From contig NZ_JACBZR010000001.1 of the NCBI RefSeq assembly GCF_013408335.1, forward strand, positions 2,728,001 through 2,792,000: DNA of 64,000 bases, written 5' to 3'. A model generated the notes under the pieces. That model worked only from the letters and a program-made list of their open reading frames with translations, was not told the origin of the DNA and did not search any database. This document shows, piece after piece, positions 17,659 through 25,815 of the stretch; positions within the stretch are counted from its first letter, which is position 1; every line of letters begins with the position of its first letter. The position numbers and the translations under genes are program-made. The DNA is from Nocardioides panzhihuensis. Lineage in GTDB: Bacteria; Actinomycetota; Actinomycetes; Propionibacteriales; Nocardioidaceae.

Positions 17659-17837
17659 GTGGGCGAGCCAGCACCCCGTACCACTGCCCCTTCTGCGGCG
17701 AGACCGACCTGTGGCCCCACGAGGCCACGCACGGGTCCTGGGAGTGCCGCGGCTGCCTGCGGGCCTTCCAGCTGAAGTCGCTGGGCCAGCTCTCTCGGCC
17801 ACAGATCTCTCGAGTCACGAAGGAGGCACAGGCATGA
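17655..17837 (+). CDS. Small zinc-ribbon protein of the sulfur assimilation operon
   Basis: A 60-residue protein with two CxxC knuckles, CPFCGETDLWPH and WECRGCLRAF, likely binding one zinc or iron. It overlaps sir by 4 bases upstream and cysH by 4 bases downstream, so it is locked into the operon. Similar small proteins occur between sir and cysH in other actinobacteria. Function unknown; a redox or assembly partner of either enzyme is conceivable. Confidence 0.85.
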   Translation: MSGRASTPYHCPFCGETDLWPHEATHGSWECRGCLRAFQLKSLGQLSRPQISRVTKEAQA

Positions 17838-18577
17838 GTGTCAGCACTGCAGCCGCGCGGGCCAACCGCGCCGTCGACACCGAAGGCCGTACGCCCGAGG
17901 AGCTGCGCGAGATCGTCTCCCACTGGGGAGCCGAGCTCGAGCTCGCCCCGGCCGAGACGATCATCGAGTGGGCCGCGGCCACGTTCGGCGACCGGTTCGC
18001 GATCACGTCCTCGATGGGTGACGCCGTCCTCGCGCACCTCGCCGCGAAGGTCGTACCCGGCATCGACGTGGTCTTCCTCGACACCGGCTACCACTTCATC
18101 GAGACGATCGGCACCCGCGACGCGGTCGAGGCGACGATGCCGGTCAACCTGTTGACGATCACGCCTGCGCAGACCGTCGCCGAGCAGGATGCGGAGTACG
18201 GCAAGGACCTCTATCGGACCGACCCCGACCTGTGCTGCGCGCTGCGCAAGGTCAAGCCGCTGGCCGACTCGCTCGCCTCCTACGACGCCTGGGCCACGGG
18301 CCTGCGCCGCGCGGAGACGAAGAACCGGGTCATCGCACCGGTGATCGGCTGGGACGCCAAACGCCAGAAGGTCAAGGTTTCGCCGATGGCGCGATGGTCC
18401 GACGAGCAGGTCGAGCGATATATCGAGGACAACGGAGTGCTCGTGAACCCGCTCGTCTATGACGGCTATCCCTCGATCGGCTGCGCGCCGTGCACCCGCC
18501 GGGTGGCCCCCGGCGAGGACCCGCGCAGCGGGCGATGGGCCGGCACCGGCAAGACCGAGTGCGGCATCCACGCCTGA
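17834..18577 (+). CDS. cysH: Adenylylsulfate (APS) reductase
   Basis: Reduces APS to sulfite. The 247-residue PAPS-reductase-fold enzyme carries both cysteine pairs of the 4Fe-4S APS-using class, Cys134-Cys135 (DLCCALRKVKPL) and Cys217/Cys220 (GCAPC), and the catalytic Cys243 in ECGIH. PAPS-specific enzymes lack the two pairs. The nucleotide loop is SSMGDAV (59-65). A strong AGGAGG precedes the ATG. It is translationally coupled to the zinc-ribbon gene. Confidence 0.95.
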   Translation: MSVSTAAARANRAVDTEGRTPEELREIVSHWGAELELAPAETIIEWAAATFGDRFAITSSMGDAVLAHLAAKVVPGIDVVFLDTGYHFIETIGTRDAVEATMPVNLLTITPAQTVAEQDAEYGKDLYRTDPDLCCALRKVKPLADSLASYDAWATGLRRAETKNRVIAPVIGWDAKRQKVKVSPMARWSDEQVERYIEDNGVLVNPLVYDGYPSIGCAPCTRRVAPGEDPRSGRWAGTGKTECGIHA

Positions 18578-18645
18578 TCCCGGCCACAGCCCGCGCCCGG
18601 AGGGCGCAAAACAACACAGACCTGCAACACCGAAGGATGAAGACA

Positions 18646-19389
18646 ATGGCAGCTCCCGCTCTGGTAGCCCTGGCTCACGGCAGCCGCGATCCGCAGTCGG
18701 CCGCGACGATCAACGCCCTGATCGCCGAGGTACGCGCCCTGCGTCCCGATCTGCGCATCGAAGCCGCCTTCCTCGACCACTCTCGACCGCGCTTCCAGGC
18801 GGTCGTCGACAAGCTGGTCAAGGCCGGCCACGACGAGATCGTCGTCGTGCCCCTCCTGCTGACCGAGGCGTTCCACGCCCGCGTCGACGTACCCTCGGTC
18901 ATCGCCGAGGCCACCGCGCGCCACTCCGGTCTGCGCATCCACACCAGCGAGATCCTCGGTCTCGAGAGCGTCTTCCTGCAGGTGCTCGACGAGCGTCTGC
19001 GGGCGTCCTTGAAGGCGGCGCGGGTGCGCGAGCTCGACGCGCTCGTCCTGGCCGCCGCCGGTTCCTCGGACTCGCTGGCCAACCAGTCCGTGGCCCGTCT
19101 CGCCCGGATCTGGGGTGCCCACCACAAGCTGCCGGTCGTGGCCGCGTACGCCTCGGCCGCTCCCCCGGCCACCGGCGAGGCCGTCCGTGCCTTCCGCGCC
19201 GAGGGCCGCCGCCACATCGCCGTCGGCATGCTCTTCCTGGCCCCCGGGCAGCTGCCCGACCGCGCCAAGGAGCTCGCTCTCGAGGCCGGTGCCGTCGCGG
19301 TCAGCGACCCCATGGGCGCCCACCCCGAGGTCGCTCGCACCATCCTGGCTCGCTACGCGGTCGGCGCCGTCGAGCTCGTCCCTGTCTGA
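18646..19389 (+). CDS. Sirohydrochlorin chelatase (CbiX/SirB family)
   Basis: Inserts iron or cobalt into sirohydrochlorin; beside a siroheme-dependent sulfite reductase, ferrochelatase for siroheme is the likely role. The 247-residue protein has two CbiX repeats, the first starting LVALAHGSRDPQSA with the metal-binding histidine, and the second reaching VGMLFLAPGQLPDRA. AAGGA lies 7-8 bases before the ATG at 18646, preferred over an in-frame ATG at 18637. It ends the operon, directly followed by repeat array A2. Confidence 0.9.
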   Translation: MAAPALVALAHGSRDPQSAATINALIAEVRALRPDLRIEAAFLDHSRPRFQAVVDKLVKAGHDEIVVVPLLLTEAFHARVDVPSVIAEATARHSGLRIHTSEILGLESVFLQVLDERLRASLKAARVRELDALVLAAAGSSDSLANQSVARLARIWGAHHKLPVVAAYASAAPPATGEAVRAFRAEGRRHIAVGMLFLAPGQLPDRAKELALEAGAVAVSDPMGAHPEVARTILARYAVGAVELVPV

Positions 19390-19390
19390 C

Positions 19391-19508
19391 CCGCCGAGAC
19401 GTCACTCGCGTCGGCCGAGTGGTCACTTCGGTGACCACTCGGGCGACGCAGTTGACGCCTCGGGCGACGCAGTTGACGCCTCGGGCGACGGGGGTGACGC
19501 CTCGGCGG
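19391..19508. repeat. Repeat array A2: inverted array of 21-bp units with TTCG tip
   Basis: Fills the whole gap between the convergent stops of the chelatase (19389) and DUF3037 (19509) genes. Right-arm units start at 19431, 19452, 19473 and 19494, spaced exactly 21 bases (TGACGCCTCGGGCGACG). The left arm holds the complementary form ACGTCACTCGCGTCGGCCGA. At the centre, GAGTGGTCAC and GTGACCACTC form a perfect 10-bp stem closed by a TTCG tetraloop (19427-19430). It probably serves as a bidirectional terminator here. The same family as A1 and A3. Confidence 0.85.
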
Positions 19509-19919
19509 TCAGGCGATCTGGTGGGCGAAGATCCGGTCGAGCTCGGCGGGAGCGTCGGCGGTCACGCCGCCGTGGACAGGGCCGGGCTGGAGGACGGTGC
19601 TCTTCGGGGCCTTGAGGAGGCCGAACCTCGCCGACTCGTTGTCGGTGAGGGAACGGATGCCGTACGCCGTGGAGCGGATGCCCGCGCCGAAGCCGGCGTG
19701 AGCGGCGCCGGCGCAGATCAGGTCCACCGACTCCAGGGCGGCGCGTACGAGGGACTGGTCGAGGCCGGGGGCGAAGATGGCCAGGCGCTGCTCGCCGAGC
19801 GCCCACCGGGCGGCGAGGAACTTCTGCTCGGGGCAGTGGAGGACGACGCCGACGTTGAGGAACTCCTCGCGCTCGGGACGAGGTACGCAGCGGAGGACGA
19901 CGTACTGGTAGGCGTCCAT
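19509..19919 (-). CDS. DUF3037 domain protein
   Basis: A 136-residue protein beginning MDAYQYVVLRCVPRPEREEF, the DUF3037 signature, followed by NVGVVLHCPEQKFLAAR. It is typically encoded right after a HipA-like kinase gene, and here its ATG shares one base with that gene's stop. Function is unknown; the conserved pairing suggests the two act together. Confidence 0.9.
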   Translation of the reverse strand: MDAYQYVVLRCVPRPEREEFLNVGVVLHCPEQKFLAARWALGEQRLAIFAPGLDQSLVRAALESVDLICAGAAHAGFGAGIRSTAYGIRSLTDNESARFGLLKAPKSTVLQPGPVHGGVTADAPAELDRIFAHQIA

Positions 19920-20701
19920 CACGACTCCTGGGCCGGCTCGGCGGCGGGCAGCCACGGACGCCCGCCGTCGAGGCGGGCGCGCAGGAACGCGACGTAGCGC
20001 TCGCGCAGCGACTCCGGGGTGTCGTAGCCGGGCACGGGCTCGAGCCACTCGTCGGGCACGTCGGCGAGCACCTTCTCCAGCACCGCGTCGTCGAGCCGCG
20101 CGGCCAGGTCGTCGTTCTGGTCGATTGCGTCGGTGGCGTGGGCCCGCAGGACATGCTCGGAGGTGTCGTACGGCTGGGCCGCGTAGCGGTCCGGGTCGCC
20201 GCCACCGCCGGGCCAGACGTGGTGGAAGTAGAGCGAGGCGCCGTGGTCGATGACGTAGAGCGCGCCGTTCCACAGCAGCATGTTGGGGTTGCGCCAGGAG
20301 CGGTCGACGTTGGCGATCAGCGCGTCCAGCCACAGGATGCGCCCGGCCAGCGACGGGTCGGGAGCGTAGGCGGCGTCGTAGCCGAAGGCTCCGGCCAGGA
20401 AATCGATGCCGAGGTTGAGCCCGGCGCTCACGTTGAGGAGGTCCTGTACCTCCTCGTCGGCCTCGTAGCGGGCGATCTCCGGGTCGAGGTCGAGCACGAC
20501 CTGGTCCGGCGTCGGGATGTCGAGCGCCCGGCACAGACCGGTGACGATCACCTCGGCGACCAGCACCCGGAGCCCCTGCCCGGCGCCACGGAACTTGCAG
20601 ACATAGGTGCCGAGATCATCGGCCTCCACGATCCCGGGCAGGCTTCCGCCCTCCCGGAGCGGGGTGACATACCGAGTCACCCGCACCGTCCCCAGACTCA
20701 C
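19919..20701 (-). CDS. HipA-like kinase domain protein (HipA_2 family)
   Basis: About 260 residues with a HipA-like kinase fold: an N-terminal nucleotide-binding part (YVCKFRGAGQG), NLGIDFLAGAFGYDA, catalytic-loop-like DALIANVDRSWRNPNML, and metal-site-like YVIDHGASLYFHH. Unlike true HipA it has no HipB antitoxin neighbour; it is paired with DUF3037 instead. The frame is open to 20746, but the first 15 codons lie in repeat E1, so GTG 20701 at the end of that repeat is preferred. Downstream of ppk2 on the same strand. Confidence 0.85.
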   Translation of the reverse strand: MSLGTVRVTRYVTPLREGGSLPGIVEADDLGTYVCKFRGAGQGLRVLVAEVIVTGLCRALDIPTPDQVVLDLDPEIARYEADEEVQDLLNVSAGLNLGIDFLAGAFGYDAAYAPDPSLAGRILWLDALIANVDRSWRNPNMLLWNGALYVIDHGASLYFHHVWPGGGGDPDRYAAQPYDTSEHVLRAHATDAIDQNDDLAARLDDAVLEKVLADVPDEWLEPVPGYDTPESLRERYVAFLRARLDGGRPWLPAAEPAQES

Positions 20702-20787
20702 GCGGCCACATCCGTAGCGCAAGCGCCAGAATACGGACGCGGCCACGTGACGCCTTGATGGCTCGCTCGCTGGCGCTCACTCACGAG
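20699..20787 (-). repeat. Repeat E, copy 1: hairpin leader ending at a GTG start codon
   Basis: An 89-base element about 87% identical to 62785-62873. Read on the minus strand it contains a hairpin (CACGTGGCC ... GGCCGCGTG outer arms, TCCGTA/TACGGA inner arms, 15-base loop) whose last three bases are the GTG start of the HipA-like gene. The start region would be paired. It also includes the last codons of ppk2. A shared translational control element is the simplest reading, but this is inference. Confidence 0.7.
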
Positions 20788-21623
20788 ATGGTGTCCTCTT
20801 CCAGTCGTCTCTTCTCCTCGGCGACGTCGAAGCGGGGCGCGGGCCAGTCGAGGCCGAGCCGGTCCAGGGTCTCCAGGAGCAGCTCGCCGATGGCCAGGTT
20901 GCGGTACCACTTCTTGTCGCTCGGCACGAGGTACCACGGAGCGTACTCGGTGTTGGTGCGCTCCAGCGCAATCTCGTACGCCTCCTGGTATCGGTCCCAC
21001 AGCTGACGCTCGTCGAGGTCGCCCGGACTGTATTTCCAGTGCTTCGCGGGGTCCTCCAGCCGGGCCAGGAGCCGCTTCTTCTGCTCCTTAGGCGAGATGT
21101 GCAGCATGCACTTGAGGATGACGGTGCCGTCCTCGGCCAACCGCTTCTCGAAGTCGTTGATCGCGTCGTAGCGCCGCTCGATCTCCGCAGGGGCGGCGAG
21201 CTCGCGGACTCGGCCGATCAGCACGTCCTCGTAGTGGGAGCGGTCGAAGACACCCAGGTAGCCGGGCTCCGGCACCGCCTTCTCGATCCGCCACAGGAAG
21301 TCCTGGGCCCGCTCCTCCTCGGTCGGCGCCTTGAAGCTGGTGATCTTCACGCCGACCGGGTCGACGAGCCCGACGGTGTGCTTGAGCACGCCACCCTTGC
21401 CGGAGGTGTCCATCCCCTGCAGGACGAGCAGCATCCGCCTGGGGTCGTCGCTCTCCTTGGAGGCGAACAGCTTGGTCTGCAGCTCGATCAGCGTCGGGCC
21501 GAGCTCGGCGAGGACCTGCTTTCCGGTCTCCTTGTCGGCGCCGACACCGGGCGCGGAGTTGGTGTCGTACGTTCGCAGGTCCACCGGTCCGGCCGGCAGC
21601 CGTAGCTCATCGAGAAGGCTCAT
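20781..21623 (-). CDS. ppk2: Polyphosphate kinase 2
   Basis: Transfers phosphate between polyphosphate and a nucleoside mono- or diphosphate. The 280-residue PPK2 protein has Walker A GMDTSGKGG at residues 70-78, Walker B FDRSHYED at 126-133, and the lid region FEKRLAEDGTVILKC. The single-domain size excludes fused two-domain PPK2. Whether it prefers AMP, ADP or GDP cannot be decided here. It ends within repeat E1, upstream of the HipA-like gene. Confidence 0.93.
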   Translation of the reverse strand: MSLLDELRLPAGPVDLRTYDTNSAPGVGADKETGKQVLAELGPTLIELQTKLFASKESDDPRRMLLVLQGMDTSGKGGVLKHTVGLVDPVGVKITSFKAPTEEERAQDFLWRIEKAVPEPGYLGVFDRSHYEDVLIGRVRELAAPAEIERRYDAINDFEKRLAEDGTVILKCMLHISPKEQKKRLLARLEDPAKHWKYSPGDLDERQLWDRYQEAYEIALERTNTEYAPWYLVPSDKKWYRNLAIGELLLETLDRLGLDWPAPRFDVAEEKRRLEEDTIS

Positions 21624-21662
21624 GCCTCGACGATAGGCCCGCGACCGGGCGACCGGGGCGGG

Positions 21663-22358
21663 TCAGCCGAGAACGCGCCGCAGATCCAGCGAGCAGCCGA
21701 CCATCGTGGTCGTCGAGCCGTCGGGTTGGGGCTCGTCGAACCAGGTCCCCTGCTCGAAGCCGACCTTGGCGAGCATCCGCAGCGAGCCAGCGTTGCGGTG
21801 GTCGGGTGCGGCGAAGCAGGCCGTCGCGCCGGGGTAGCGTCGCGGGATCGAGCTGAGCCAGACCCAGGCCGTCCGCGACCCGATGCCGCGGCCGACGAAG
21901 GCCGGCTCCCCGATCGCGTAGTCGAAGCCGATCGCGTCCGGGTCGGGGGTGAGCAGGGCGTAGTCCGGTTCGTCGCTGATCCGGTAGTCCTGGCAGAAGC
22001 CGACCGAGCGGCCGTTGACCTCGATGACCCAGAAGGTCACCGGCGTCTTGCCGTCGATGTCGGGTCCGTAGTTCTCGGCGACCCAGTCGGGGGTGGGGTC
22101 GCCGTCCACCGCGTACCACCGGTGCACGTGGTCCGCGTTCAGCCAACGGACCAGGTGCGGCAGGTCGCCACGGGTCATCGGCCGCAGCGCCACCACGGGC
22201 ATCGGGTCGGAGGAGAACTCCTTCACCTCACCTGAGAGGTCCAGAGCGTACGCAGGGCGCCCGGCGATCCTCGACGCCGCCGATGCCCAGCTCTCCCCCG
22301 GGCGCGTCACCCCGCCGAGGCGCTGCTTCCCGGTGTGGACGGCGACCGGTGTGAACAT
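21663..22358 (-). CDS. Acetyltransferase of the AAC(6')-like / GNAT type
   Basis: A 231-residue protein. The C-terminal 175 residues match the Acetyltransf_8 layout: LVRWLNADHVHRWYAV, the WVIEVNGRSVGFCQDYRI strand, IGFDYAIGEPAFVGRGIGSR (acetyl-CoA loop) and ATACFAAPDHRNAGSLRML. This family includes aminoglycoside 6'-N-acetyltransferases and siderophore acyltransferases. The ATG at 22358 leaves a 52-residue extension with normal codon bias; ATG 22202 directly before the domain is an alternative. Resistance function should not be assumed. Confidence 0.8.
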   Translation of the reverse strand: MFTPVAVHTGKQRLGGVTRPGESWASAASRIAGRPAYALDLSGEVKEFSSDPMPVVALRPMTRGDLPHLVRWLNADHVHRWYAVDGDPTPDWVAENYGPDIDGKTPVTFWVIEVNGRSVGFCQDYRISDEPDYALLTPDPDAIGFDYAIGEPAFVGRGIGSRTAWVWLSSIPRRYPGATACFAAPDHRNAGSLRMLAKVGFEQGTWFDEPQPDGSTTTMVGCSLDLRRVLG

Positions 22359-22382
22359 GGCTACAAGGCTAGCGGCGATGCG

Positions 22383-22883
22383 TCAGTGGGCGAGGCCGCC
22401 GCGGCGGTCGACGAGCGGGGGCAGGGAGGACCAGGGGAAGTCGATCCAGCGGTCGGTCTTCTTGTAGACGTAGTCGGCGTTGATCACCGTCCACGGCTTC
22501 TCGAAGATCACCGCGGTGCGGGCCTCGGCCACGTGGCCCTCGCAGAAGTCGTGCACGATCTCCAGGGTCTTGCCGGTGTCGGCGACGTCGTCGGCGATCA
22601 GCACCTTCATCCCGGTCAGATCAACTGCCGCGGGGGTCGGCGGGAGCATCATCGGGACCTCGAGACGCTCGTTGACGCCGGTGTAGAACTCGACGTTGAC
22701 CGCGGACAGGTTCTTCACATCGAGGGCGTAGCCCAGGCCCATCCCGAGGGCCAGGCCACCGCGGGCGATGGAGAGCACGATGTCGGGCTCGTAACCGCTG
22801 TCCACCACCTGCTGGGCGATGTCGCGTACGGCGCTGCCGAACAGGTCATAGGTCAGGATCTCGCGCTCTTGCTGCTCACTCAC
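22383..22883 (-). CDS. Phosphoribosyltransferase (purine type)
   Basis: A 166-residue type I phosphoribosyltransferase with the PRPP loop VLIADDVADTGKTL at residues 94-107 and a type-I substrate region IVLSIARGGLALG. It resembles xanthine/guanine or hypoxanthine phosphoribosyltransferases, but the base specificity is not evident. Its ATG overlaps the recX stop by 4 bases, placing it in the recA-recX transcript. Confidence 0.87.
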   Translation of the reverse strand: MSEQQEREILTYDLFGSAVRDIAQQVVDSGYEPDIVLSIARGGLALGMGLGYALDVKNLSAVNVEFYTGVNERLEVPMMLPPTPAAVDLTGMKVLIADDVADTGKTLEIVHDFCEGHVAEARTAVIFEKPWTVINADYVYKKTDRWIDFPWSSLPPLVDRRGGLAH

Positions 22884-23629
22884 AGATCGGATTCTGGCAC
22901 GACATCACCGGCGTCATATTCATCGGCAAGCGCGAGCTCCTCGCGAACGATGGCGAAGGCCACACCGGCGCCGTATCCCTTGCGAGCGAGCATCCCCACC
23001 AGACGCCGGGTCTTGGTCTGGTCGTCGAATCGCTCCAGGGAGCGCAGCTTGCGCCGGACCATCCGCCGGCCCGCCTCGCGCTCGTCGTCGGGGTCGATCT
23101 CGTCGAGCGCCTCGCGGGCCACCTCGTCGTCGATGCCCTTGCGGCGCAGCTCTTGGGCGAGGGCACGCCGCGCCAGGCCCTTGCCCGGCTGTCGGCTGGC
23201 GATCCAGGCTCTGGCGAAGGCCTCGTCGTCGACCAGGCCGACCTCTTCGAAGCGGTCCAGCAGCCGTGTCGCCAGGGCTTGCGGGACCTCCTTCTTCTCC
23301 AGCTTGTCGGCCAGTTCCTTGCGGCTGCGCGCCTGTCCGGTCAACGCGTCGAGGAGGATCTTGCGGGCGATCGCCTCGTGGTCGGGCTCGGGGTCGTTCT
23401 TGGGGTCCGCCGGGTCTGCGGGGCGAGGTTTGCGGCGACGGGACTGTGTTGGTTTCGACGCGCTTACACCGCTTCGCGAGCTCAGCGGTGACGCTTGCTC
23501 AACCTCGTCTCGCTCAGCCCTTCGCTCCTCCGTCGCGAACGGCTGGCTCACTTGAAGCCAGTCGGGCGCGGGCCGTTCGTCCACCCAGGGATCCTGGGTG
23601 GACGAACGGTTGCGCTCTGACGAAGCCAC
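22880..23629 (-). CDS. recX: Regulatory protein RecX
   Basis: Modulates RecA filament activity. The conserved RecX repeats cover about residues 85-240 (ARKILLDALTGQARSRKELADKL and ARAWIASRQPGKGLARRALAQEL). The N-terminal ~75 residues are atypical: they span a 37-base perfect hairpin (23573-23609) and a stretch related to repeat B (around 23449-23491). The true start may therefore lie downstream of GTG 23629. It follows recA by 22 bases and overlaps the phosphoribosyltransferase start. Confidence 0.9.
   Translation of the reverse strand: MASSERNRSSTQDPWVDERPAPDWLQVSQPFATEERRAERDEVEQASPLSSRSGVSASKPTQSRRRKPRPADPADPKNDPEPDHEAIARKILLDALTGQARSRKELADKLEKKEVPQALATRLLDRFEEVGLVDDEAFARAWIASRQPGKGLARRALAQELRRKGIDDEVAREALDEIDPDDEREAGRRMVRRKLRSLERFDDQTKTRRLVGMLARKGYGAGVAFAIVREELALADEYDAGDVVPESDL
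23573..23609 (-). terminator. Hairpin between recA and recX
   Basis: Perfect 17-bp stem (CCGTTCGTCCACCCAGG and complement) around a GAT loop, 43 bases beyond the recA stop. A stem of this strength just after recA would terminate most transcripts and leave recX at a lower level, as described for recA-recX in E. coli. It lies inside the annotated recX frame. Confidence 0.75.
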
Positions 23630-23651
23630 GGGTCAGTCGGTGCCTATGGAC

Positions 23652-24710
<1,059 letters not shown>

Positions 24711-24787
24711 GTTCTTTCCTTCCTGAGGGGCAGACTTCTTCCCCTTGCCTGCCGCTTGGCCACGTGTCTTCGTCGTCATCAAGGCAG

Positions 24788-24810
24788 ACGCTAGACGGGA
24801 CCACCGACAG
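24788..24810 (-). promoter_or_regulatory. RecA-NDp (PafBC-type) DNA-damage promoter of recA
   Basis: On the minus strand the sequence reads CTGTCGGTG - 8 bases - TAGCGT, matching the actinobacterial LexA-independent damage promoter (TTGTCRGTG-N8-TANNNT) at all but the first base. It is placed so that transcription would begin about 7 bases later, near 24781. Confidence 0.8.
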
Positions 24811-24905
24811 TTTTGAACGGGACCCTCCGGCACGGTGTCTCACAGCCCTGTTCTGCGTGGGGCGAAAGCATGAAACACACTCCACCTACCACCACACACT
24901 AACCC

Positions 24906-24917
24906 GAACAAGCGTTC
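24906..24917. promoter_or_regulatory. LexA (SOS) box 1 upstream of recA
   Basis: GAACAAGCGTTC within CGAAC-N4-GTTCG, the actinobacterial SOS-box consensus. It lies about 200 bases upstream of recA and 42 bases from the stop of the DUF4396 gene. Confidence 0.85.
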
Positions 24918-24922
24918 GATGT

Positions 24923-24934
24923 GAACACCTGTTC
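24923..24934. promoter_or_regulatory. LexA (SOS) box 2 upstream of recA
   Basis: GAACACCTGTTC, a second GAAC-N4-GTTC palindrome whose centre is 17 bases from that of box 1. Paired boxes suggest cooperative or strong LexA repression of recA. Confidence 0.8.
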
Positions 24935-24959
24935 GGGCGTGTCGAGCCTGCCGGGATCC

Positions 24960-25685
24960 TCAGTGGCCCTCCATCTCGACCTGCTCAGCGGGAGTCGGGT
25001 CGCCGGCGATCTCGTCAGCGACGGCGACCGACAGGCCGCCGAGCATGAAGGCGACGATCACCGCGGCCAAGCCACCGCTCGAGAACGAGGGGAGGTAGCG
25101 CCGGAAGCCCTCCTGGACCGGCTCCGCGCCGTGGTACTGGTGCGTCAGCGCATGTCCCTTGCCCCTCTGGAGCAGGTATCGATTGACCGGGAAGGCCGCC
25201 ACGAAGGCGACCGAGAGGGCGATCATCATCGCGAGCCAGAACACCACGTTGACCAGACCTGCCTCCATGGCCCCGGGGATGAGCGCCATGACCAGGTTGT
25301 CGACCAGCTCCATGGTCGCGATCGAGAGGGTGTCGGCGGCGAGCACCACGCTGAACGCCGCACCGACGGCCAGGCCCGACTTCAGCAGCGGCAGGGTCGA
25401 GAGGGCGTAGCCGAAGGCGAACGCCAGCGAGACCGCCAGGGCGATCGTCCACCCCGTGCTGAGCCCGATCGCGGTGCCGATCATCAGCCCGGCGATCTCA
25501 CCGATCGCACAGCCGGTGAGGCAGTGCAGCGTGGCGCTCGCCGCCATCGCGTTCACGCCACCGCCGTGCCCGGCGTGTCCCCCATGGTCGCCGTGGTCGC
25601 CGTGCTCACCATGACCTTCATGCGTCGAGTGCTGATGTCCTGCGTGGTCGTGTCCGGCGTGCAGGTGCCCGTCATGCGACGTCAT
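24960..25685 (-). CDS. DUF4396 membrane protein with His-rich N-terminus
   Basis: A 241-residue membrane protein. Residues 1-42 are dominated by histidine and glycine (HxxHxxHx patterns), likely metal-binding. The DUF4396 core follows: LHCLTGCAIGEIAGLMIG, IALAVSLAFAFGYALSTLP, ADTLSIATMELVDN and VAAFPVNRYLLQRGKGHA, with about six helices. The promoter region holds a CsoR-like palindrome (25728-25746), so copper-linked expression is likely. The molecular function is unknown. Confidence 0.88.
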   Translation of the reverse strand: MTSHDGHLHAGHDHAGHQHSTHEGHGEHGDHGDHGGHAGHGGGVNAMAASATLHCLTGCAIGEIAGLMIGTAIGLSTGWTIALAVSLAFAFGYALSTLPLLKSGLAVGAAFSVVLAADTLSIATMELVDNLVMALIPGAMEAGLVNVVFWLAMMIALSVAFVAAFPVNRYLLQRGKGHALTHQYHGAEPVQEGFRRYLPSFSSGGLAAVIVAFMLGGLSVAVADEIAGDPTPAEQVEMEGH

Positions 25686-25727
25686 GTCGCTCCCTTGCTC
25701 GTTCGTTCAGGATCTCTATACCCAATT

Positions 25728-25746
25728 CATACCCCATGGGGGTATG
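25728..25746. promoter_or_regulatory. CsoR-like copper-responsive operator
   Basis: Perfect inverted repeat CATACCCC-ATG-GGGGTATG, matching the ATACCCC/GGGGTAT core of operators bound by CsoR-family repressors. It lies between the divergent DUF4396 and DUF6153 genes and could control both. Confidence 0.8.
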
Positions 25747-25815
25747 AACCGCAAGGGGGAACCGGGCTACGAGCCCGCTTTGTCCGCGGACGATCGACTC
25801 CTTAAGGTGTGCTGT

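Noticed and set aside
21663..22358. Aminoglycoside resistance gene
   Set aside because: The fold matches the AAC(6')-like group, which also includes siderophore and unknown acyltransferases; there is no mobile or resistance context.
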